A stretch of DNA of 64,000 nucleotides from Serratia sarumanii (GTDB taxonomy: Bacteria; Pseudomonadota; Gammaproteobacteria; Enterobacterales; Enterobacteriaceae). The notes below the pieces were generated by a model that saw only the letters and a list, made by a program, of their open reading frames with translations, was not told the DNA's origin and ran no database searches. Below, in pieces: positions 31,800-41,180 of the stretch (position 1 is the stretch's first letter; the number at the start of each line of letters is the position of its first letter). The translations under genes were made by a program, and so were the position numbers. The stretch covers positions 19,788 to 83,787 of the forward strand of contig NZ_CP124751.1 of NCBI RefSeq assembly GCF_029962605.1, read 5' to 3'.

Positions 31800-32378
31800 T
31801 TAATAAGCCAAAGATTTTTGTTTCACGAACTTGTTGAAAGTGTTGCCTGAGTCTTTTTCTGGTCGATAAGATGATGACAGTAAAGCATCCAACTTGCGAC
31901 CAAAGTTCATGCATTTACTTTCCGTTCCTGCACTGATACGGAAGTAGGGGAAATAAACGTCATTAAACTTCAGTGTTAGCATATTTCCATTGCACTCATA
32001 CCCTGAAAGTTCGAGTGTCGTCTTTCCTTGGTAAATGGACTCAGTAGTTGACACCAACAACATGGTTCCACTTCTAACGTCAATGCCTAAATATTTACCT
32101 GCATCCAAGGTTTTGAGTTCATACTCATCGGTTGGAGAAAACTCATTGCACTTGAATACCTCGATTACGTTACGTGTTTTTGATTTTGATTTTTCTTGCA
32201 CTTTCGAAAATGCATAAATGAACGTTGCGCCAATTACCAGGAAGATGTAAGGCCACGATGGGTTGCTTCTTGCGTCTGATACGTAAAAAAGAACCATTGA
32301 AAAGAGTAGGCAGCCTACACCAGAGGTTAATGCAAAAAGTAAAAAGAGAGTCCTTAAGTGATTTTGGTATTTCGTCAT
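31800..32378 (-). CDS. probable ExcA-type entry-exclusion protein
   Basis: 192 residues with two N-terminal membrane segments (about 10-33 and 43-57) and a cytoplasmic domain with three Cys. It occupies the excA slot between traY and trbA and its start overlaps the traY stop by four bases. In R64 ExcA is an inner-membrane protein that recognises incoming TraY and blocks redundant transfer. Sequence similarity to ExcA cannot be confirmed by eye. The gene is visibly more AT-rich than its neighbours, as often seen for exclusion determinants that are exchanged between plasmids. Confidence 0.65.
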   Translation of the reverse strand: MTKYQNHLRTLFLLFALTSGVGCLLFSMVLFYVSDARSNPSWPYIFLVIGATFIYAFSKVQEKSKSKTRNVIEVFKCNEFSPTDEYELKTLDAGKYLGIDVRSGTMLLVSTTESIYQGKTTLELSGYECNGNMLTLKFNDVYFPYFRISAGTESKCMNFGRKLDALLSSSYRPEKDSGNTFNKFVKQKSLAY

Positions 32379-34519
32379 TTTATACCATCTCCATTTCCAT
32401 TGTTGTTACTTCTCATATTAGATCTTACACCAGGAGATCTTTGTAGTCCATTTGAAAAGCCGGCAAAGATACTTTTTGTTGATTCAACCATACCACCAAG
32501 AATGCTTGCAGCTTCACGACCGCCGAGCCATGAGATGATGTAGTCAGGCATGGTCACTTGCAACCCGAATACACGGGTAACTGTAGTAGTGCATATGCGG
32601 GCATAAAGAGTAAGAATGCCAATTAAAGAGAATATTCCGGTAATAGAGTTTGCTTGAACGTTCGCAATGGCAGGCCCTAGCATGAGGTTGAGTAGTGTAC
32701 CCATTACGATCAACGTTATGCTTGCGAAGATAAATCCGAAAACCATTAACATTGGCCTAATCATAACGTCAATGAGAAAGATATATCCATATGCAGAACG
32801 ATGGCCTCTATCTCCTTCTGTTCCGATATGAGTTGCCGCCCATAAGGTACCACCAGTGACGCCAACAAACACACTGACTATCCAGTTCGCAGCCGCTGTT
32901 AACCAATAGATAAATGGTATAAATGGTAGATAGATTGACAGGCTAAAACCAATACCAAACAACATGAAAAGAATAAAGTAAACAATCGGAGAGAGGGCAT
33001 CCAATCCAGCCGCGATACCTTGAGTAGCATTACCAGAAAAGGCGCTGGCTACTTGCCCCCAAAAACCTTCAGTGGAAACCGCAGCAAGAATTTTCGCACC
33101 AGTGAATATGCCTAGCGCAGCTTCTGCACCACCTAACGTAATATCACCGACATATTTCATTTTCAGCATTGGATTCATTTGGTTTCCAGTTCCAAAGTCA
33201 CTGCCTAACTCTGATGTCGCGATAGCGTTCGCTAATTTCTGCATGGGGGAGTTCAAGAAACCGACAAATACTGCACTGGCCTCAGATGCATCTAAGGATT
33301 GCTGGGTATCTTTAGCGCTTTCGGTCCCGAGTGGAGGTACAAAAGAAGTATTTTGCTTTTGGGATCGATATACGGTGAATACATTATTAAATAGATCGCT
33401 TACGCCAACTTCACCAATTCCAGAGCGACCAGTAATCACGGGTTTTAGCTGTACGGCATCGTTAATTTTATTATTTGCAGTGGCAAATGTTTGATACCAC
33501 GATCCGAGGGCAAGCCACCCGCTTCTCTTCAACTGAGCGGCCAATACCTCAGCCAGTTCGCTGGTTTGGCCTTGAGCGTTTAGGGTTTGATCGATGCGAT
33601 TTTCGTAGGCCTGTGCGGCCCTTTGGATGTCAGTTTCGGCGTCCGGAAGCGCGCCAGCCCCACTGTTCTGCTTGTTGACTAATGCCGTTACAAACTGAGC
33701 GGCGGCTGTCGACAGGTTATTTTGCATTTCATTCATGGCGCTCCGTTGCGCGCTGATAATGCTTTCCGTGTTTACAGGGGCAGGGAACAACCAGCCTGTG
33801 GTTTTGTCGGCGAGGCTTTCCGGCAGTCGAGCTGCGCCGCACAAAGCGCTTCCGTTGCCGATTTCAAAACCATCGCTCAGGGCCTTGATGCCCATTAGTG
33901 GTGTGCCGGCCTGGCCGTATTGCTGATACATGTCACGCAGTTCGGTGTTGGTACTGTACATGCACAGGTTCATTTCATAGATGGCTCTCGCGGCACTGAC
34001 CGTTTGTGGTGCCACGGGTTGTACGACCAGGCTGTAGCCGTCCTTGAGCAGATCGACCGTGCGGTCGGTGACAACGTTCGCGCTGCCAATGCCCATAACG
34101 GATGCCGCCCACAAAAATATCAGTTGAGCGATAGACCAGCCTGACACAGTTGGCACCAAGGTCATGAACCCAGCGGCTGTGCTGACGGGACCGACCATTG
34201 AGCTCCCTTGGCTGAATACTTTGCCGCGCTGTCCGGCCTTGACCAGGTGCGTGAGGGTTACCACCAAGAACCACACCACGGCGATCGCCATGACGATGCC
34301 GTTAAAAACGAAGAAAAGTTCACCGACCATGCTGGTTTCGGTAGATAACGGATTGGTGACAACGTCACCAAATATCATAACCAATGCCTGACGAGACAGA
34401 TCATCGGTGCGTTTAGCTGCCTGCTCGATCGTGCTGAAGCTGACTGCGGAATCCGCGTGCGCGCAAAGGCAGAACAGGCCCAACAACAGGCCTGTGGCGA
34501 GTTTTCGAAAGGCATTCAT
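32375..34519 (-). CDS. traY: TraY, DotA-like polytopic inner-membrane protein
   Basis: 714 residues with a cleavable-looking N-terminal signal (LATGLLLGLFCLCAHADSAV), early membrane segments (about 70-90 and 130-150) and a cluster of four or five more between about 500 and 680, separated by a large periplasmic domain. This is the DotA/TraY architecture. In R64, TraY is needed for transfer and is the recognition target of ExcA. The last third of the gene is more AT-rich than the first, in step with the adjoining ExcA-like gene, which hints at exchange of the exclusion-specificity region. Confidence 0.9.
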   Translation of the reverse strand: MNAFRKLATGLLLGLFCLCAHADSAVSFSTIEQAAKRTDDLSRQALVMIFGDVVTNPLSTETSMVGELFFVFNGIVMAIAVVWFLVVTLTHLVKAGQRGKVFSQGSSMVGPVSTAAGFMTLVPTVSGWSIAQLIFLWAASVMGIGSANVVTDRTVDLLKDGYSLVVQPVAPQTVSAARAIYEMNLCMYSTNTELRDMYQQYGQAGTPLMGIKALSDGFEIGNGSALCGAARLPESLADKTTGWLFPAPVNTESIISAQRSAMNEMQNNLSTAAAQFVTALVNKQNSGAGALPDAETDIQRAAQAYENRIDQTLNAQGQTSELAEVLAAQLKRSGWLALGSWYQTFATANNKINDAVQLKPVITGRSGIGEVGVSDLFNNVFTVYRSQKQNTSFVPPLGTESAKDTQQSLDASEASAVFVGFLNSPMQKLANAIATSELGSDFGTGNQMNPMLKMKYVGDITLGGAEAALGIFTGAKILAAVSTEGFWGQVASAFSGNATQGIAAGLDALSPIVYFILFMLFGIGFSLSIYLPFIPFIYWLTAAANWIVSVFVGVTGGTLWAATHIGTEGDRGHRSAYGYIFLIDVMIRPMLMVFGFIFASITLIVMGTLLNLMLGPAIANVQANSITGIFSLIGILTLYARICTTTVTRVFGLQVTMPDYIISWLGGREAASILGGMVESTKSIFAGFSNGLQRSPGVRSNMRSNNNGNGDGIK

Positions 34520-34565
34520 AAGATTTCACCAGTCGGAGTGCCTGACGTAAACAGGCAAGAGGGAG

Positions 34566-35135
34566 TTATTGAGTTGGGCGTTCGTACCGTAGAAGAACTT
34601 TCCACCAGGTGTTTTCCCGAAGAAAGTCGGGCAGGCTACCGGCCTCCTCCTGGGAAAGGCGTTGATTGCGTAATTGCCATAGCCGCCAGGTGGAAATAAA
34701 CGCTTGTAGTAATGGTATCGCTGCCATAGCGAACAGTGTCAAACACAGTGTTGCGGTCCGGATCAGCAGAGCCGGGGTAAATACCTCGCCGGCCAGAACC
34801 AGCAGAATGATCGACAGAGCGATCAGTATTGGTACTGCCCCCAAAACGAGACACAGATGCTTGCGCCGCCGGAATCTGTCTATCAAGGTGCTCACAGACT
34901 CGCCGCTTGCGATCACTGCTTCCTCAAACTGTAGCGTGGGGAGTGTTTGTTGATGTTCAATCCGGTAGCCGTAAGCAAGCATCAGACTGCGCTTCAAGTT
35001 GTTGGCGAGTGAAGGGCCAATTTTTGTCGCTGCGTAACGCAGTTCCGATAACGGTAGGAACAGATTTGCAGTGAAATACAGTCCCTTGCTGGCGCGCTTC
35101 CAAGACGTTTTAGATTTCGGGGATTGGTCAGTCAT
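34566..35135 (-). CDS. traX: TraX-like inner-membrane transfer protein
   Basis: 189 residues from the ATG at 35135, which overlaps the traW stop by eight bases; longer readings run through traW. Two membrane segments (about 97-118 and 124-147: IALSIILLVLAGEVF, then LTLFAMAAIPLLQAFIS) follow a cytoplasmic N-terminal part. Named from its place between traW and traY. Function in transfer is undefined. Confidence 0.75.
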   Translation of the reverse strand: MTDQSPKSKTSWKRASKGLYFTANLFLPLSELRYAATKIGPSLANNLKRSLMLAYGYRIEHQQTLPTLQFEEAVIASGESVSTLIDRFRRRKHLCLVLGAVPILIALSIILLVLAGEVFTPALLIRTATLCLTLFAMAAIPLLQAFISTWRLWQLRNQRLSQEEAGSLPDFLRENTWWKVLLRYERPTQ

Positions 35136-36348
35136 TACGAGCCCCTCCGGCGCTGAGTTCGTGCAGCTTGGCCTGCAGTTGTGGACGATAAACCTCGTTG
35201 GCATTTAGGCCCAGTTGTTGGCCTTGCAGGACGTTGCCTTTTTGCAGCTGCTGCTTTATCCCCAACAGCAACCAGTTTTGTTGCGCTTGCACACGGATAG
35301 ATTCACGCGCCAGGTTGTCTCCGTCCATCGCCTGCAGGTCGGTTTGATAGTCGGTGTTGGCATAGCGCCGACCGACGTCGAACTGCTCAAATTCCCGCTC
35401 CGACATCATCCCGGTACGCCGGGCTTCATCAGATGCTGTCTGGTTGAAGTAGGCGGCAGCTGATGGGATCTGCATCACTTCTTTCAGTACATCGCGTGTT
35501 GCTTCACTGGGTTGACTGGAGGCCACCATGGCCAACATGGGTTCGCGTGCCGCTGTGTTCACTGCTTCGTACTGCGTCATCAGGCCGATATATTGGCGGC
35601 CGGAGGCGCTTTTTACTTCGCCTTTACTGAGCTGTTTCCCGGCCGAGGCTGGAGCACTGTTAAGTGCGTAAGCCATTGCTGCGTCGGTCTGTTTCTGATC
35701 GAAGGTTAAATCAGGCGCTTTGCCTTCAGCGCCGGCGCCATCGAGTAGGGACGTAAACCGCTTATCACCCCCCGGCAATTCAGAGAGGCGGGTGCATACC
35801 CCCGTGCCGCCGTAAGCAGCCATATCGGTGGCATCGCAGTAATCGGCATGCACGCCTGCGGCCCGAAAGGCTGTCTGTTCAGGTGCTGGAGCCGGGGCGG
35901 TCCATCCTTGGCGGATCATGGCATTGCTGATTCCCTGGCCCCGCGACAGCGCACTTTGTCGCGCGCGAGCGCGACTTTGAACTTGTGTAGCCATACCCGA
36001 ACCAGATTCAGTACACAGGCTATCCGGTATGGTATAGGTTCGGCGCGATCGCTCGAGGCGTTCGGTTTGACGAGCAAAAATATCTTGATCGCGTTGTGCT
36101 TGTGCTGCTTGTTCGATTTGCGTGGCGATCTTGCCGCCGTTTTGGTTAATGGCGGCGCCGATCTGCTGCTGTGTAGCGGCCATCCCTGTCAATGTACCGC
36201 TCATCTGCCCAAGGACCGGAGCGACCTGTGTCTCAATGGGAACGCTAGAGGTTACGACAACGGAGACAGCGTGCACTGGAGAAGCTAATGCGGAGAGTAC
36301 CAGCACGACCAGAGGGGAGAGCCTCATGGTAGGAGGGTATGATTTCAT
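35128..36348 (-). CDS. traW: TraW, exported transfer protein (IcmX-like position)
   Basis: 406 residues. Signal peptide MRLSPLVVLVLSALASPVHA after a short extension, so the mature protein is periplasmic. The region after it is Gln/Ala-rich and helical (about 45-90), followed by a basic stretch and an Ala-rich C-terminal half. R64 TraW occupies the same place and is related to IcmX of Legionella. Ribosome site GAGGACG overlaps the traV stop. Confidence 0.8.
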   Translation of the reverse strand: MKSYPPTMRLSPLVVLVLSALASPVHAVSVVVTSSVPIETQVAPVLGQMSGTLTGMAATQQQIGAAINQNGGKIATQIEQAAQAQRDQDIFARQTERLERSRRTYTIPDSLCTESGSGMATQVQSRARARQSALSRGQGISNAMIRQGWTAPAPAPEQTAFRAAGVHADYCDATDMAAYGGTGVCTRLSELPGGDKRFTSLLDGAGAEGKAPDLTFDQKQTDAAMAYALNSAPASAGKQLSKGEVKSASGRQYIGLMTQYEAVNTAAREPMLAMVASSQPSEATRDVLKEVMQIPSAAAYFNQTASDEARRTGMMSEREFEQFDVGRRYANTDYQTDLQAMDGDNLARESIRVQAQQNWLLLGIKQQLQKGNVLQGQQLGLNANEVYRPQLQAKLHELSAGGARND

Positions 36349-36349
36349 T

Positions 36350-36469
36350 TCAAAGCGTCCTCAAGAAAATACCGGCAAATAGCGCGGCCCAAAAAATAGT
36401 GTTGTAAGCGAGGATGTGGAGGTTAGGTCTGCGGAGGAAAGCACGGATATACCAGTGATAAAGGCGCAT
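36350..36469 (-). CDS. traV: TraV-like micro membrane protein (39 aa)
   Basis: A 39-residue frame between traU and traW with a perfect AAGGAG six bases before the ATG at 36469. Basic N-terminus (MRLYHWYIRAFLRRP) then one hydrophobic helix (NTIFWAALFAGIFL). It fills the R64 traV slot; size is very small but spacing to both neighbours is exactly what coupled transfer genes show. Too short for routine gene finding, so easily missed. Confidence 0.7.
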   Translation of the reverse strand: MRLYHWYIRAFLRRPNLHILAYNTIFWAALFAGIFLRTL

Positions 36470-36478
36470 GGTTGCTCC

Positions 36479-39400
36479 TTATGCTGCATCCCCCTGCACA
36501 TAGCCGAGGCTTGCCAGCATGTCGTTGGCCAGTTGACGAATGGCGCCGCTTTCATCGTCATTGCCGGCGCGCTTTTTCATCATCGCAATATGTTTTTCTG
36601 CTGAACCGCCTGGGAAGGTTTTGGCCAATAAACGTCGGGCCGTTTGGCCATCCAACGCGTCATACAGCATGTTGCGTAGAGCGCGGTTTACCGGGGTCGA
36701 GTTTAATGCCCAGAGCCGCAGTGGCCCTGCGGTGTTTTTGAGCAGCTGAGCCACGTTGCCATTGGTGGTTTGGAAAACGGCCAGAAACGTGACGCCACTT
36801 CCATCCGGCGCGGCGCCGCGGGTTGTGTTGAGCAACCTATTTAGTGTGGTACGCGGCACCTTGAAAGTTTCCTGCAGAATAGGGAAGTCCTTAGTCCTTA
36901 CCCGCATCAGATACAGGGAGTTGGCGGACTCCAGGATTGTCTGCGGGTAATCATCCAAATATTGCGAAGCGAACACCGTGCGGATACCGAATTTTCGTTT
37001 CTCGCGATCTTCGGTTTCGAGTGCATCCCATAAAATGTCGATACCTCTGATGTTATGCAGCTCATCGATAAAGATGAGTTTGACCTCCTGATCCAGTTGT
37101 TCGATGCGTTTTCGATGCAGTGGTACATAACGTGGATCCAGATGATTGTAGAGTTCATCCTGGTACTGTGGCAGATAGAAGTCGTTAGCGCCGGCCAGAT
37201 GGCGGGCGAACTGATACATGATACCTGTCTTGATTTTACCTTCCGGAGTTTGATTGCCGGCTACGTTGTTAACGTCGACGATACGAATGCGCGTATTTGG
37301 GTTGATGGAGTACCGCGTGCGTCCCGATATCAACGGGTAATCGAACAGCGCCTGTGTCAGACAGCGTGACACATAATGCAGTAATGACTCATCCGATCCG
37401 GGACGGTTGACGTTAGCGAAGACATTGCGCATTTCCTCGCTGTTTAGCGCCCCCTGCAGGTCGTTGAGCTCAGGTACAGCTTGAGCCTGTGCTAACGCAG
37501 CCTCGGCAACGCAGCCGGCAGTGAACAGCATATCGCGGACTTCGTACCAGGTAGCGATCTCCCACCAAGCGGCATCATAGCGACTCAGACAGCCGCTTGT
37601 TTCCAGCGCGGCATCAACCTCCGGAACCAATGACGCTCCATAACGCACCGGTTCAATGTCGCTGTTCTTGCGGTACACCATCTCAATAGCGCGTGTCAGG
37701 ATCTGCCTGCATGATGGGGCATCAGGTGCAGTGCCCAGCTGTGGATCGATACACAGGCTGGTCAACAGGCCGAGCAAGTAGTCACGTTCAGTGCTGATGG
37801 GCGCTTTAAGCCCAAGTTGGATATCGAACGGATTGCGGCAGAAATCTGCTGTATTACGCAGAATAATACTGGCAATTTTGTCCTTTTGTCCGTGGGGTAG
37901 GCTGTCATAGACCAGATCGTAAAAGCCCTGAGCGGTAAAGCCTTTGTCAATGAAAGCCATAAACGGCAGATCAGTATTACCGTTAGTGAGAGCATCGAGG
38001 TGAAGGCTGTTCGCTAACAGGGATTTTCCCGATCCTGGAGGACCTGCGAGCAGCTCGGTGTGCTTTTCCTGCAACGAACTGCCCAAGCCGATCGGATAAG
38101 GTTTGCCGTCGACGGTCTGGAAAATTGCGTTACCTTCGTTGCCCCAGGGGCTCGCTGGCCGTTGCAGCGGCATCAGTTTTAACGCTTCAGACAAAGGGGG
38201 GTACATCAGCGTTGGCGCGCTGAAACTAGACACCATAGGTAGAGTGTTGACCCAGGCACGAATGGGATCGCCGAAAGTACGGGTCACTGTTGTAACACCC
38301 CAGCTCTGGATTGCTTTTTGCAGTAACGTCAGATTGCGTTTCAAACGGCTTTTGTCTGCGTCCCAGGTACTGGCGGTGATACTCATCATACAAACAGGCT
38401 CTTTCTTGTGCTGCGCCATCAACCATGAAATGGAGTCGTAAATATCTCGTAGTTTAGGGACGAAGGCGGCAAACGACAGTAGCTGCTGCTTTTTTTCCAA
38501 AGCCTCACCGCCGCCGGGCATCAAGTCCAGACGTAAGCGCCAGGGTAACTGCCGTGGTACTTTGGTGAACAGCTGGGCAAAGGATTCGGGGCGCTGAGGT
38601 GCCAGCGTCATGGCCAACTGACCGTGATAGAGTCCGTCGACCTCGATCAGACTGCCGTGGGTGTCGACCTCGGTGTCGCAGAACTGGAAATTCAAGTGCG
38701 GCGCCAGGGCTGCGCTGATATCGTCGCCGCGCAATTTTCCTTGAGGGATCACGCGATCGCCTGGCAGCAGGGGGCGCCACTCTTCATGGGTACTTAGCCG
38801 CTCTATTTCATCGCGGATCACATGGCCAGCTTCATGCGCGTCAAGCAATCGAACCATCACGCCGTCGTTGCCGTCGGCCAAATCAGTGGCCAGCTTATCG
38901 ATAAATGCGTCGTGGCGCAGCTTAAGGCCTTCAAACTCGGCGTAAATCGGGTTTTGCCCGAAACGGGCTTCAGGCAGATCTTTGAATTGAGTATTCTGCC
39001 GCTGTATTTCTTCTCTTCGTTCACTGAGCGGCAGGGCGCCAATGGCGGAATACACGGTAAGCCAGACTCGTTCGCGGGCGACATACGGCGTGAGTTTGAC
39101 GATTTGCTCATCGACCAGGTCATCGAGAGCCAGACCAAGCTTGCGGTAGGCGCGGCGTTGCGGTTCGACGAGACGAGTGATTTCTTCGGCGCTGCGCGTT
39201 GGATCGCGTTCAAACACGATGCTGATTTTATGACCCAGGCTTTTGAAATCGCCGGTCAATGCATCGCGTAATTTCAGAACGAAGCGCAGGAAGCTGTCCG
39301 GCGTCGGTGTTTCATTTTCGTGCTGGGGAACTGCCTCACTGAACTCGCGAAAAGCGCCTAGGATCTCAAAAGTGCTGGCATAGTCGTTAGTTTTAGTGAC

Positions 39401-39553
39401 GTGTATGTAGGGAGCATCAAGTGAGGGGTGTCGGATTTTGTCGTCTGGTGTCAGGCCTATGACGGTACGCAGGTCACAATACTGAGCGAAATCGCGGCCT
39501 AGGACATAACGGGAAAAATAGGCAAAGAGATCTTCGATTTTATCGATAATCAC
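36479..39553 (-). CDS. traU: TraU, DotO/IcmB-type ATPase
   Basis: 1024 residues from GTG at 39553, seven bases after CGGAG and two after the traT stop; R64 TraU is about the same length. Walker A AGPPGSGKSLLANS lies near residue 505 and Walker B LIFIDELHNI near 826. The protein belongs to the VirB4-like AAA ATPases that power type IVB systems at the cytoplasmic face of the inner membrane. Downstream are traV, traW, traX and traY. Confidence 0.92.
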   Translation of the reverse strand: MIIDKIEDLFAYFSRYVLGRDFAQYCDLRTVIGLTPDDKIRHPSLDAPYIHVTKTNDYASTFEILGAFREFSEAVPQHENETPTPDSFLRFVLKLRDALTGDFKSLGHKISIVFERDPTRSAEEITRLVEPQRRAYRKLGLALDDLVDEQIVKLTPYVARERVWLTVYSAIGALPLSERREEIQRQNTQFKDLPEARFGQNPIYAEFEGLKLRHDAFIDKLATDLADGNDGVMVRLLDAHEAGHVIRDEIERLSTHEEWRPLLPGDRVIPQGKLRGDDISAALAPHLNFQFCDTEVDTHGSLIEVDGLYHGQLAMTLAPQRPESFAQLFTKVPRQLPWRLRLDLMPGGGEALEKKQQLLSFAAFVPKLRDIYDSISWLMAQHKKEPVCMMSITASTWDADKSRLKRNLTLLQKAIQSWGVTTVTRTFGDPIRAWVNTLPMVSSFSAPTLMYPPLSEALKLMPLQRPASPWGNEGNAIFQTVDGKPYPIGLGSSLQEKHTELLAGPPGSGKSLLANSLHLDALTNGNTDLPFMAFIDKGFTAQGFYDLVYDSLPHGQKDKIASIILRNTADFCRNPFDIQLGLKAPISTERDYLLGLLTSLCIDPQLGTAPDAPSCRQILTRAIEMVYRKNSDIEPVRYGASLVPEVDAALETSGCLSRYDAAWWEIATWYEVRDMLFTAGCVAEAALAQAQAVPELNDLQGALNSEEMRNVFANVNRPGSDESLLHYVSRCLTQALFDYPLISGRTRYSINPNTRIRIVDVNNVAGNQTPEGKIKTGIMYQFARHLAGANDFYLPQYQDELYNHLDPRYVPLHRKRIEQLDQEVKLIFIDELHNIRGIDILWDALETEDREKRKFGIRTVFASQYLDDYPQTILESANSLYLMRVRTKDFPILQETFKVPRTTLNRLLNTTRGAAPDGSGVTFLAVFQTTNGNVAQLLKNTAGPLRLWALNSTPVNRALRNMLYDALDGQTARRLLAKTFPGGSAEKHIAMMKKRAGNDDESGAIRQLANDMLASLGYVQGDAA

Positions 39554-39555
39554 AG

Positions 39556-40161
39556 TTAACTCCGGGACAGATAGTCGTGATAGAAAGCGCGCCACCAGGT
39601 TGTTCCAGCTTCAAGACCGTCAGTGGCCAGCTGGCCTTTTATACGTGCGGGATGTAACACCAACGCGAGATGTTGCCAGCGCTCCGCTGCAGTTTGTCGA
39701 CCTTCCTCATCCAGTTTGCTCAGAGCCTGGGCGAACGCTTGCGGGTGTGTGGTGCCCCAAGCTTGTTTGACGGGACTGTCGTGGGTTGTCAGCCAGTCCA
39801 GTAACGCTTGTGCGTCGCTGCGATATTCATCGTCGGTGGAAGATAACGCCTGCACGATAGCTCGCTGCAGATGATTTGCATCTTCCGGAGCCAAAGCAGG
39901 CAGATAAACCATCACACCCGCTTCGGCAGAAACAGAGTCGAGTTTTTGCCAGGCTTCGCAAATTGGATCTGCGACCCCCAGGTTGTCTTGGGCAGTATTC
40001 AATGGATTGGTGTCCCTAAACACGACCCTGTTATGTGGGGATGAATAACCGCAATAGTCACAACTATGACCGCCACGGCGAGCCTGATCATCCAATATGC
40101 CGCGCTGCGCAGGCGTGAGAGCATGCCCGGTAACTCGCCGGGAGATGGAGAAAATAAGCAT
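39556..40161 (-). CDS. traT: TraT, IcmJ/DotN-like protein
   Basis: 201 residues from the ATG at 40161; longer starts pass through a hairpin. It has the zinc-finger-like CDYCGY near residue 34 followed by NRVVFRDTNPLNTAQDNLGV and VMVYLPAL, which parallels IcmJ/DotN (CQYCGF, then N-rich linker and LIYLPE), although DotN's second pair of cysteines is represented only by one (DPICEAW). DotN belongs to the coupling complex with DotL and DotM, here TrbC and TrbA. This traT is unrelated to the surface-exclusion TraT of F. Confidence 0.78.
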   Translation of the reverse strand: MLIFSISRRVTGHALTPAQRGILDDQARRGGHSCDYCGYSSPHNRVVFRDTNPLNTAQDNLGVADPICEAWQKLDSVSAEAGVMVYLPALAPEDANHLQRAIVQALSSTDDEYRSDAQALLDWLTTHDSPVKQAWGTTHPQAFAQALSKLDEEGRQTAAERWQHLALVLHPARIKGQLATDGLEAGTTWWRAFYHDYLSRS

Positions 40162-40191
40162 GAATTTTTCCAGAGATCCTGGTAGCAGGAA

Positions 40192-40213
40192 GGCCATCCC
40201 GAATGGGATGGCC
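40192..40213. other. intercistronic hairpin between traR and traT
   Basis: GGCCATCCC-gaat-GGGATGGCC, perfect 9-bp stem nine bases after the traR stop; no T-run. It could protect the traR (abundant subunit) end of the mRNA or set the traR:traT ratio. Confidence 0.55.
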
Positions 40214-40221
40214 TGGTACAA

Positions 40222-40626
40222 TTAACCAGCAGTTACTGGCTGCATTCCCAACTGTTTCTGACTGCGGTTTGCGACCTGGTCAAGTGCCAATAATGCAGCG
40301 CCGGCTATAATTGCAATCATGATGTGAGAAACTTTAATCTGAGGGTTATTCTTCTTAGATATCATCATGATAATTCCGGAAGCTATTAAAATAAGGCCGA
40401 TCACACCGCTAGATTTAACAAAGGGGTCTTTCAGTGAAATTATCCCGTTAAGGACGTTTGTGATTGAGTCGGCAATATCATCGTCTGCATGAGCCAGCGG
40501 GGCAACGACCATGCTAACCACAGCGGCCAGAATACTGGCGATATGTCGACGAATGGCATCGGCCACCATATAGATTTTGACTGCCGCGTGCAGGGGAGCA
40601 TTTTTCAGGGTTTTCAGAACGTTCAT
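40222..40626 (-). CDS. traR: TraR, small hydrophobic channel protein (IcmD/DotP-like)
   Basis: 134 residues with a long N-terminus ending in a signal-like stretch (IASILAAVVSMVVAPLAHAD) and two further membrane segments (about 73-88 and 100-117) split by KKNNPQIKVS. This resembles small pilin-like proteins of type IV systems. Named from order in R64 (traQ-traR). Somewhat more AT-rich than traQ. Confidence 0.75.
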   Translation of the reverse strand: MNVLKTLKNAPLHAAVKIYMVADAIRRHIASILAAVVSMVVAPLAHADDDIADSITNVLNGIISLKDPFVKSSGVIGLILIASGIIMMISKKNNPQIKVSHIMIAIIAGAALLALDQVANRSQKQLGMQPVTAG

Positions 40627-40641
40627 TTCTACCTCGTAGTT

Positions 40642-41172
40642 TTACCAATGGATATTAAGAGTGTTTTGCAGTGCATCGAGTACACGCGGATTGGCGGCGA
40701 GCATAGTGCCGATGATCAGGCGCTTTGCGCCGCTAACAACGTCATCACCGGCACTGAGCCCGGTGTGGCCGTCTTTCTGTGAACGCCGCAGGCGCAAAAG
40801 CCCCTGAAGCGCGTAAATCACGCCGACCAGTTGTAACAAGGTCAGGGTTGCGTTGATGGCCGTGGCGGCCGGGCCGTATTTTCCTTCGGAGACATAGGCG
40901 ATGGCGCCAAAGGTCACGCTACCGAGTGCCATCTGGTTCGATGTAGCGTTCATCACCTGGTGAAGGGCGATAGTGGCTCCGCACATCACGACAACGGTGA
41001 CAATTTTGCCGGCGCCGTCCTGTACCTGCCCGCGTCGGGCTTTGCCGGCGATGCTGCTCAAGTGCATGGCCATCATGACCAACCCACCAACTAAACCGAT
41101 CGCCAGCACCAGGCGAATACCGACGTCTGTCACATTGTTGACTGCGTTGGCCAGCATCTGGACCAAATCCAT
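40642..41172 (-). CDS. traQ: TraQ, polytopic inner-membrane protein (IcmC/DotE-like)
   Basis: 176 residues, three to four membrane segments (about 17-38, 52-70, 80-96, 106-124). Basic loop LRLRRSQKDGHTG near 130. R64 order traP-traQ-traR supports the name; homologous in layout to DotE. The ATG at 41172 starts nine bases after the traP stop. Confidence 0.8.
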   Translation of the reverse strand: MDLVQMLANAVNNVTDVGIRLVLAIGLVGGLVMMAMHLSSIAGKARRGQVQDGAGKIVTVVVMCGATIALHQVMNATSNQMALGSVTFGAIAYVSEGKYGPAATAINATLTLLQLVGVIYALQGLLRLRRSQKDGHTGLSAGDDVVSGAKRLIIGTMLAANPRVLDALQNTLNIHW

Positions 41173-41180
41173 AGCGTTCC

